64,000 bases of DNA from CAYSYY01 sp964576115 [NCBI: uncultured Gemmatimonadota bacterium]. GTDB lineage: Bacteria > Blakebacterota > Blakebacteria > Blakebacterales. Position numbers and translations under genes: made by a program. Where the stretch lies: contig CAZNUA010000004.1 in NCBI GenBank assembly GCA_964576115.1, positions 54,788 to 118,787 of the forward strand, read 5' to 3'. Numbering within the stretch: the stretch's first letter is position 1; every line of letters begins with the position of its first letter. Positions 57,948-64,000 of this stretch are shown here, in pieces. Under the pieces are notes generated by a model, which saw nothing but the letters and a program-made list of their open reading frames with translations, did no database searches and was not told the origin of the DNA.

Positions 57948-59180
57948 ATGACCTGTCCCTCCACAATCAGACCGGGGCGCAGTCTCGTGCTGACGCTCCT
58001 TCTTCTGCTGCTCGGTCCCGGTCCGACCGCGAGCGCCTTTCAGGCCGCTTCGGAGACCGAAGAGGAGCTTTCCCTGACCGCTCTGCAGGCCCGCGGGCGC
58101 CAGAGTGCGGTACAGGTCCTGGCCTATTTCCATCTGCCCGGCGAACGGGCAAAATCGCGCTCCGAGCCCGCCATACCCTCACAGTCGATTGTCCGCATTG
58201 GTTCGGGGGTGCGTTTCGAGGTCTCGAACCGGGTTCTCACCGCTCTGGGAGTCGTGATCGGAGCCGATTCGATCGAGGTCCAGGTCGGCTCCCGCACGGT
58301 GCCCGCTGTTCTGCTCGGCAGCGATCGGTCCACCCAGCTGGCCCTGCTCTCGGTCAACGCTCTGCTGGCCGACAACGATCCCGCTCCGCTGGCAGCCGAA
58401 CCGGTGACGGCCGGGGAAGCGGCCATTCTGGTCGATGTCATGCGTCCGGGGCCCGTGCTCTATCACGGCACCGTCACGGCGGTCAATCCCCGGGGACTGG
58501 TCTATACCAGCCTGCCGGTGCTGGCGGGTCTGAGCGGCGCCCCCCTGCTGAACAGCCGGGGGGAGGTGATCGGCATCGTGACCCTGCTGCACCGCAGCGA
58601 GGGCTCCGCCTCGGTCCTTGGTGACGCCGTCGGGCTGGGGGTCGATCTGGCGGCGCACGTGGTGACGGAAATCGAGTTTCACGGTCAGGTCCGCTGGGGC
58701 TGGTTCGGGGCCGACGCCGACGCCGCCGTGACCGACCGGGTCGTGCTGTCGGGGGTCGATCCCGAGGGGCCCGCCGCACGGGCGGGCCTGCGTCCCGGGG
58801 ATGTCCTGACCCACTACGGCGGCCAGCCGATCGAAGGCATCGACCACATGCGCGACCTGGTGCTCGCAACCACCCCGGGGACCACCGTCCCGGTCGGGGT
58901 GGCGCGCGACAGCAACCGGGTCGATCTCTTCGTCGTCGTCGGCGATCTCTCCTGGCAGGTGGGCCCCGGCACCGACCTGGCGCTCATTGCCCAGCGCACC
59001 GTCGATCAGGACATCATGCTCAGGATGCGGGCCCTGATCGAGGAACTGAACCTGCTCATGCTCAATCCCGGTTTCGATCCCCGACGGAGCGATATGCTGA
59101 CCCGCATCGCCCGGATCGAACAGGAGATCAGCGCCCTGCGGCAGATTTCCCTGCCCGCTCGAACGCCCCCGCCGTTTTGA
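57948..59180 (+). CDS. HtrA/DegP-like PDZ protein lacking catalytic His and Asp
   Basis: A 410-residue exported protein: signal peptide (1-30, ending TASA), trypsin-like domain (about 80-240), one PDZ domain (about 265-330: VSGVDPEGPAARAGLRPGDVL-type, with LRPGDVLTHYGG) and a short C-terminal coiled coil. Compared with DegS/DegP, the nucleophile remains (Ser196 in GLSGAPLLNSRGEVIGI), but the His position is Gly101 (LTALGVV against TNKHV) and the Asp position is Gln130 (SDRSTQLALL against TDLAVL). It is therefore probably an inactive pseudoprotease. It sits where mucD/degP-like genes sit in sigma-E operons, so a scaffold or sensor role towards the anti-sigma factor is plausible but inferred. 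Confidence 0.8.
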   Translation: MTCPSTIRPGRSLVLTLLLLLLGPGPTASAFQAASETEEELSLTALQARGRQSAVQVLAYFHLPGERAKSRSEPAIPSQSIVRIGSGVRFEVSNRVLTALGVVIGADSIEVQVGSRTVPAVLLGSDRSTQLALLSVNALLADNDPAPLAAEPVTAGEAAILVDVMRPGPVLYHGTVTAVNPRGLVYTSLPVLAGLSGAPLLNSRGEVIGIVTLLHRSEGSASVLGDAVGLGVDLAAHVVTEIEFHGQVRWGWFGADADAAVTDRVVLSGVDPEGPAARAGLRPGDVLTHYGGQPIEGIDHMRDLVLATTPGTTVPVGVARDSNRVDLFVVVGDLSWQVGPGTDLALIAQRTVDQDIMLRMRALIEELNLLMLNPGFDPRRSDMLTRIARIEQEISALRQISLPARTPPPF

Positions 59181-59208
59181 GTCACCCCGTGTCTGTCAGG
59201 CACCTCTC

Positions 59209-59237
59209 TTGACGCTCCGGGCCGGCGTGGCTACCCT
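59209..59237 (+). promoter_or_regulatory. Promoter for the btuFCD-like operon
   Basis: TTGACG (59209-59214), a 17-base spacer and TACCCT (59232-59237). The start would fall near 59244, only about 5 bases before the ATG at 59249, so the message may be nearly leaderless. No riboswitch can fit in the 68-base gap. Confidence 0.5.
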
Positions 59238-59248
59238 GCACGCCGCGT

Positions 59249-60166
59249 ATGTACTTCTCCTCACGGCACCGGTTCCGGGCGGCTCCGGCCCTCGCCCTGG
59301 CTGCTCTTCTGGCCTCGGCCTGCGCCGGTGAACGGACGGCGGTTCCCGCCGGCACCGGGGAAATCCGGGCGGGTGCCATGGCCCCCGCGGCGGTCGAAAT
59401 GATCGCCGGCCTCGGGCGTCTCGACGCCCTGGTTGCGGTCGGGGACTGGGTTCACTGGCCGCCGGCGGCGGCCGCACTGCCCCGGATCGGGGCCCACGAC
59501 GCGCCGAATCTGGAACGGATTCTCGAACTCGGCATCACCCACTACATCACCGTCACCGGACGGTCCGGCGCCCCGGCTCACCAGCGTCTGCGCGAATTCG
59601 GGGTCGAAGTCGTGACTCTGGATACCGCCACCCTGAGCGGCACCTGGGACGCACTGCGCAGTCTCGGCCGGGTTCTCGGGGCCGAGGCGTCGGCCGCCGG
59701 ACTCATCGCCGCCCTGCAGGCCGAACTGGACACCATCGCGGCCCGCACCCGCGAGTCGGTCCGTCCGCGGACCCTGGTCGTGGTGGGGACCGAACCGCTG
59801 TATGTCGCCGGACCCGGCTCCCACCTGGACGAACTGGTGCGGATCGCCGGCGGGGAGAACATCTTCGCCGATTGCACCGCCCCCTATGCTCTGGTCTCGC
59901 GCGAAGCCGTGCTCGAGCGTCGGCCCGCGGTGATCGTGGACATCTCCGACAACCGTCCGGGAGCACTGAGGGGGCAGACCCGGGCCGGATGGGAAGCCTG
60001 GGAGTTCGTACCGGCGGTCACCGCCGGCAGGATATTCCGCGTCGATCCCGACCGGCTCACCATTCCCGGTCCCCGTCTGGCGCAGATGGCCCGGTTGATG
60101 GCACGCCTCATTCATCCCGAGATCTTCGGCCAACCGGCTCCGGAAGACTATGGCTCCCTGCGCTGA
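59249..60166 (+). CDS. btuF: BtuF-like periplasmic binding lipoprotein (cobalamin or iron-chelate)
   Basis: A 305-residue binding protein. The signal peptide ends in the lipobox LASAC (Cys25). The fold is the long-helix type II/III family: GAMAPAAVEMIAGLGRLDALVAVGD, LPRIGAHDAPNLERILELG and GPGSHLDELVRIAGGENIFAD. In-line btuC and btuD genes complete an importer. The family includes vitamin B12, haem and siderophore binders, and sequence reading alone cannot decide among them. It has its own promoter and overlaps btuC by 17 bases. Confidence 0.8.
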   Translation: MYFSSRHRFRAAPALALAALLASACAGERTAVPAGTGEIRAGAMAPAAVEMIAGLGRLDALVAVGDWVHWPPAAAALPRIGAHDAPNLERILELGITHYITVTGRSGAPAHQRLREFGVEVVTLDTATLSGTWDALRSLGRVLGAEASAAGLIAALQAELDTIAARTRESVRPRTLVVVGTEPLYVAGPGSHLDELVRIAGGENIFADCTAPYALVSREAVLERRPAVIVDISDNRPGALRGQTRAGWEAWEFVPAVTAGRIFRVDPDRLTIPGPRLAQMARLMARLIHPEIFGQPAPEDYGSLR

Positions 60167-61205
60167 GCATCCCGCGGCCGGGAGGGCCCTGCGGGCGGCG
60201 ATGATGACTCTGGTTCTGCTCCTGCTCTGTCTGGGAGCCGCGGTGGCGATCGGCTCGGTCCGGATCCCGCTTCTGCGCCTGTTCGGTCTCGGTCCCCCGC
60301 TGGTGGAAGAACAGCGGGCGGTCGTCATGCAGATTCTCCTCCAGGTGCGCCTGCCGCGGGTCGGGGCCGCGGCGCTGATCGGGGGAGGACTGACCTGTGC
60401 CGGGATCGCCTTCCAGGCCCTGCTGCGCAACCCGCTGGCCGATCCCTACGTGCTCGGAGTGTCGGGCGGCGCCAGTCTCGGCGGCGTGCTGGCTCTGCTG
60501 CTCGGACTGGGGGCGGGGGGGGTGCTCGGCCTGCCCGGGGTCTCGGCTTTCGCCTTCCTCGGCGCTCTGGGTTCACTCGTGCTCATCGAGCGGATCGCGT
60601 CCAGCGGGGGCCGTTTCACGGTGCACACCATCCTGCTGACCGGGGTGATCTTCAACGCTCTGTGCGCCGCCCTGATTTACTTCGTGCAGAGTCTCGCCTC
60701 GCTCGAAGAACTACACGCCATCGTCTTTTACCTCATGGGCCGGGTTCCCGACGATCTGGGCGCGGGGACGGTGGCCGTGCTCGGCGTCGCGACCCTGCTG
60801 GTGACCTTTTTCCTGCTGATACGGGCCCGCGATTTCAACGTCCTGACCCTCGGCGAGGAGGGCGCCCGTCAGGTCGGGGTGGAGGTCGAGCGGATCAAGC
60901 ACCGGACCTTCGTGTTCGGCTCGCTCCTGACCGGTCTGGCCGTGGCGGCGGCCGGGCTGATAGGATTCGTGGGTCTGGTCGTGCCCCATCTACTGCGGCT
61001 TCTGCTCGGACCCGACCACCGGGTTCTGATCCCGGCCGGCTTTTTCGGGGGGGCGGCTTTCCTGGTGCTGGCCGACCTGCTGGCCCGCACCCTCATCGCT
61101 CCCGCCGAGATCCCGGTCGGGGTCGTGACCGCTCTGGTCGGCGGCCCCCTCTTCCTGCTGCTGTTGCGCCGGCGGGGACGCGAATACGGCTTCGGGAGTC
61201 CGTGA
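60150..61205 (+). CDS. btuC: BtuC/FecCD-family ABC permease
   Basis: A 351-residue permease with about ten helices. Family stretches: RLPRVGAAALIGGGLTCAGIAFQALLRNPLADPYVLGVSGGA (in parts: LPRVGAAALIGGGL, NPLADPYVLGVSGGA), LGEEGARQVGV and GLIGFVGLVVPHLLRLLLGPDHR, the last being the coupling region to the ATPase. The ATG overlaps the btuF stop, and btuD begins one base after its own stop. Confidence 0.9.
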   Translation: MAPCAEHPAAGRALRAAMMTLVLLLLCLGAAVAIGSVRIPLLRLFGLGPPLVEEQRAVVMQILLQVRLPRVGAAALIGGGLTCAGIAFQALLRNPLADPYVLGVSGGASLGGVLALLLGLGAGGVLGLPGVSAFAFLGALGSLVLIERIASSGGRFTVHTILLTGVIFNALCAALIYFVQSLASLEELHAIVFYLMGRVPDDLGAGTVAVLGVATLLVTFFLLIRARDFNVLTLGEEGARQVGVEVERIKHRTFVFGSLLTGLAVAAAGLIGFVGLVVPHLLRLLLGPDHRVLIPAGFFGGAAFLVLADLLARTLIAPAEIPVGVVTALVGGPLFLLLLRRRGREYGFGSP

Positions 61206-61206
61206 G

Positions 61207-62037
61207 ATGAGGGGTGTCGAACTCGATCTCGAAGCCGTGAGCTTCTCCTACCGCGACACGCCGGTCGTGCGCGAGGTCTCCCTGAGGGTCAAGCCCGGCG
61301 AGGTCCTCGGACTCGTCGGACCCAACGGTTCGGGCAAGACGACCCTGATCAGGCTCATCTCCGGTGTTCTCCGGGACTATCGGGGCGCTATCCGGCTCGG
61401 GGGGCGGGAGGTGAGCGGGATCGGTGGACCCGAGCTGGCCCGTACCGTGGCGGTGGTGCCGCAGGAAACCGAATCGGCACTGCCCTTCACCGCCCGGGAG
61501 ATCGTTCTGATGGGGCGCCATCCCTTCGGCGGGGGGGCCCTCTTCGAGAGCGCGGACGACCGGGCTGCGGCCGAGGAAGCCCTCGAGCGGGCGGGGGCTC
61601 TGCCGCTGGCCGGACGCAGCCTGTGCGAACTGTCGGCGGGCGAGAAACAGCGGGTCATTTTCGCCCGGGCTCTGGCCCAGCAGCCGGGCCTGCTCCTGCT
61701 CGACGAACCGACTTCCTTTCTCGACATCCGCTATCAGACCGAGCTCTACGACCGGGTCCGCGAGGTGGTCGAAACCGAAGGGGTGAGCGTGCTGACCGTC
61801 CTGCACGATCTGAACCTAGCGGCCGAATACTGCGATCGGGTCTGCCTGCTCTCCCGGGGCCGGGTCCACGCCCGGGGACCGACCGACGAGGTTCTGACCT
61901 GGTCCAATCTCACGACCGTGTTCGAGACCGACGTCTATGTCGACACCAACGACCTGACCGGCAAACTGGTCATCATCCCGCTCTCCCGCCGCGCGCGCGA
62001 TATCATCCGCAACAGCGGGGCGGAGCCGACCCGTTGA
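61207..62037 (+). CDS. btuD: BtuD/FepC-family ABC ATPase
   Basis: A 276-residue ATPase. Walker A GPNGSGKTTLI, Q-loop VPQETE, signature LSAGEKQRVIFARAL (Ala replaces the more common Gly at the third position), Walker B LLLLDEPTSFLD and switch His LTVLHDLNLAAEYCDRV. It is the last gene of the importer operon. TTGACA overlaps its stop codon and may belong to a valS promoter. Confidence 0.9.
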   Translation: MRGVELDLEAVSFSYRDTPVVREVSLRVKPGEVLGLVGPNGSGKTTLIRLISGVLRDYRGAIRLGGREVSGIGGPELARTVAVVPQETESALPFTAREIVLMGRHPFGGGALFESADDRAAAEEALERAGALPLAGRSLCELSAGEKQRVIFARALAQQPGLLLLDEPTSFLDIRYQTELYDRVREVVETEGVSVLTVLHDLNLAAEYCDRVCLLSRGRVHARGPTDEVLTWSNLTTVFETDVYVDTNDLTGKLVIIPLSRRARDIIRNSGAEPTR

Positions 62038-62062
62038 CACCAGACCCCGCCCGGCCTTTCTT
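62034..62062 (+). promoter_or_regulatory. Weak candidate promoter for valS
   Basis: A perfect TTGACA (62034-62039) is followed after 17 bases by TTTCTT (62057-62062), a poor -10 box. It lies in the 56-base gap before valS and overlaps the btuD stop codon. Confidence 0.3.
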
Positions 62063-62093
62063 GCGGTCTTGATTCAACCCAGGACCGATCGCG

Positions 62094-64000
62094 ATGACGA
62101 TGGATAAAGCCTATACCCCGGGACAGATCGAGGCGGAGTGGTACGACCGCTGGGAGGCGGCGGGCGCCTTCGCCCCGGGCGGCGAGGGGCAGCCCTACGC
62201 CATCTCCCTGCCGCCGCCGAATGTGACCGGGGTTCTGCACATGGGCCACGCCCTCGATCACACCCTGCAGGACGTGCCGATGCGCTTTCAGCGCATGCGC
62301 GGCCGGCGCGCGCTCTGGCTGCCGGGCACCGATCATGCCGGGATCGCCACCCAGAACGTGGTCGAACGCACCCTGCGCGAAGCGGGCGCGAGCCGCGAGG
62401 ACATGGGGCGGGAGGCGTTCGTGACCCGGGTCTGGGAGTGGGTCGAAGAATACGGCAGCGCCATAACGCGTCAGATCCGCCGGCTCGGGGATTCGGTCGA
62501 CTGGAGTCGCGAGCGCTTCACCCTCGACGAGGGTCTCTCGACCGCCGTGGCCGAAGTTTTCATCCGGCTCTACGAGAAGGGGCTGATCTACCGCGGCCAC
62601 TACCTGGTCAACTGGTGCCCCCGCTGCCATACCGCTCTGTCCAACGAAGAGGTCAATCACCTCGAGACCGCAGGTCACCTCTGGCACATCCGCTACCCCG
62701 GCGCCGACGGCTCCGAGGGAATCGTCGTGGCCACCACCCGGCCCGAAACGATGCTCGGCGACACCGCCGTTGCGGTCCATCCCGACGACGAGCGCTACCG
62801 CGACCTGATCGGTTCGCACGTTCTGCTTCCCCTGCTCGAGCGCGAGCTGCCGGTCATCGCCGACGAAGCGGTCGATCGGGAATTCGGCACCGGAGCGGTC
62901 AAGGTGACCCCCGCCCACGATCCCAACGACTGGGAGATGGCCCGGCGGCACGACCTGGAGATCGTCGAGGCGATCGATACCGCCGCCCGCATCACCGCCG
63001 AAGGCGGACCGTACGAGGGCCTGGACCGTTTCGAGGCCCGCGAGCGGATCGTGGCTGATCTCGAGGCCGGGGGACTCCTGCTCGCGGTCGAGGACCACAC
63101 TCACGCCGTGGGCCACTGTCAGCGCTGTCGCACCGCCCTCGAACCCGCCCTCAGCGACCAGTGGTTCGTGAAGATGAAACCGCTGGCCGAGGCCGCGCTC
63201 GAGGCCCTGGATCGCGGCGAACCCGACATCCGTCCGGCCCGCTGGAAGAAGGTGTACCGGCAGTGGCTCGAGAACATCCACGACTGGTGTATCAGCCGCC
63301 AGCTCTGGTGGGGGCACCAGATTCCGGTCTGGCACTGCCGTGCCGACGGGTGCGGAGCCATGGTCGCCTCGCGGACCGAGCCTGAAGGGCCCTGTGAGAC
63401 GTGCGGCGAGCGGGCCTGGGAACAGGATCCCGACGTCCTCGATACCTGGTTTTCCTCCTGGCTCTGGCCCTTCTCGACCCTGGGCTGGCCCGAGGAGACG
63501 GCCGACCTCGCGACCTTCTATCCGACCACCCTGCTTGTGAGCGGGTACGACATCCTCTTCTTCTGGGACACCCGCATGGTCATGGCCGGGCTCGAGTTCA
63601 CCGGCCGGGTGCCCTTCGAAACGCTTTACATCCACGGCATGATCCAGGACGAACTGGGCCGTCCGATGAGCAAGAGCCTGGGCAACGGCATCGATCCGAT
63701 CGAGATGATCGACCGCTACGGGGCCGATGCGGTGCGGTACAGTCTCTGCTCGCTGACCAGCGAAGGGCAGGACATCAAGCTGGCGGAATCGAAGTTCGAG
63801 ATGGGACGGAACTTCGCCAACAAGCTCTGGAACGCCTCGCGCTTCGTGCTCATGAACCTCGAGGGCCACGAGCCCGCCGACGGCCCGGTCGCGCTCGAGC
63901 CGGCTGACCGCTGGATCCTGAGCCGTCTGGCCGCGCATATCGAAAGCCTTACCGCCCGGCTCGAGAACCTCAAGTACGCCGACGCCGCCCGCGAACTCTA
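62094..64000 (+). CDS. valS: Valyl-tRNA synthetase, 5' part
   Basis: Charges tRNA-Val. The frame starts at ATG 62094 (or ATG 62100) and stays open to the window end: 635 of an expected 850-900 residues. Class I signatures: HMGH at 49-52 in PPPNVTGVLHMGHAL, the editing-domain ATTRPETMLGDTAV and AHDPNDWEMARR, and MSKS near 524 in GRPMSKSLGN. ValS rather than IleS/LeuS is shown by the PPPNVTG form and DQWFVKM. A Cys-rich zinc-like insert (CRADGCGAM, CETCG) precedes DVLDTWFSS. A long antisense frame here is a shadow. Confidence 0.95.
   Translation, partial: MTMDKAYTPGQIEAEWYDRWEAAGAFAPGGEGQPYAISLPPPNVTGVLHMGHALDHTLQDVPMRFQRMRGRRALWLPGTDHAGIATQNVVERTLREAGASREDMGREAFVTRVWEWVEEYGSAITRQIRRLGDSVDWSRERFTLDEGLSTAVAEVFIRLYEKGLIYRGHYLVNWCPRCHTALSNEEVNHLETAGHLWHIRYPGADGSEGIVVATTRPETMLGDTAVAVHPDDERYRDLIGSHVLLPLLERELPVIADEAVDREFGTGAVKVTPAHDPNDWEMARRHDLEIVEAIDTAARITAEGGPYEGLDRFEARERIVADLEAGGLLLAVEDHTHAVGHCQRCRTALEPALSDQWFVKMKPLAEAALEALDRGEPDIRPARWKKVYRQWLENIHDWCISRQLWWGHQIPVWHCRADGCGAMVASRTEPEGPCETCGERAWEQDPDVLDTWFSSWLWPFSTLGWPEETADLATFYPTTLLVSGYDILFFWDTRMVMAGLEFTGRVPFETLYIHGMIQDELGRPMSKSLGNGIDPIEMIDRYGADAVRYSLCSLTSEGQDIKLAESKFEMGRNFANKLWNASRFVLMNLEGHEPADGPVALEPADRWILSRLAAHIESLTARLENLKYADAAREL

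Noticed and set aside
59181-59248. Cobalamin riboswitch ahead of btuF
   Set aside because: The gap is 68 bases and contains a promoter; a B12 riboswitch needs about 200 bases and no B12-box-like sequence is seen.
61935-63938. 667-codon minus-strand open frame opposite valS
   Set aside because: valS has full class I synthetase signatures on the + strand; the antisense frame lacks any recognisable domain or RBS.

Overview
The window is a dense, high-GC bacterial chromosome segment, almost entirely housekeeping. About 55 protein genes lie on the + strand; glnE is the only minus-strand gene. Most genes overlap by 4-20 bases or are separated by a few bases, so long transcription units are likely. 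The gene set describes a diderm with lipopolysaccharide and lipoproteins: TamA/TamB, LptE, MlaE/MlaF, Lgt and Lnt. MreBCD, PBP2, RodA and RodZ indicate a rod shape. A lipoprotein resembling DUF4837 and several gene orders (for example def-fmt-rsmB-PASTA-rpe) hint at a lineage near the Fibrobacteres-Chlorobi-Bacteroidetes group or a neighbouring candidate phylum. That placement is inference and I cannot name the organism.

Layout. 1-714: end of an Ig-like repeat protein of lower GC, then a strong terminator. 843-9740: tamB-tamA, a remnant of a maf gene, a rodZ-like gene and priA. 9741-18955: rho behind its own promoter and a 300-base leader, then rpmE, prfA, prmC, murA, dnaE and lptE. 19018-26439: a complete glutamine-synthetase control set (glnA-glnD, convergent glnE, divergent glnB). 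26531-28792: purN-purH. 28862-35095: the elongasome mreBCD-mrdA-rodA followed by lgt. 35109-41862: yicC, gmk, rpoZ, coaBC, a family-4 uracil-DNA glycosylase, dnaB, mlaE and mlaF. 41976-46667: yajC, def, fmt, rsmB, a PASTA protein and rpe. 46737-51646: ffh, rpsP, rimM, trmD, rplS and an rnhB-yraN fusion. 51643-56767: an MFS transporter, the DUF4837-like lipoprotein, a sugar-nucleotide epimerase and lnt. 56779-59180: an ECF sigma factor, a zinc-finger anti-sigma factor and a degenerate HtrA-like protein. 59249-62037: a BtuFCD-type importer. 62094-64000: valS, cut by the window end.

The most notable points are: the ECF sigma operon, which starts at a textbook GGAAC-N16-GTC type promoter inside the end of lnt and whose third gene is an HtrA-like protein lacking the catalytic His and Asp; a C-terminal scrap of Maf between tamA and rodZ; the in-frame RNase HII-YraN fusion; a repeat-bearing acidic tail on ribosomal protein S16; and a GlnE whose C-terminal transferase motif is eroded although the target tyrosine of GlnA and the uridylylation tyrosine of GlnB are intact. 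I saw no CRISPR array, insertion sequence, prophage, rRNA or tRNA. I found no wholly new multi-gene system; the ECF/pseudo-HtrA cassette is the best candidate for novel biology.
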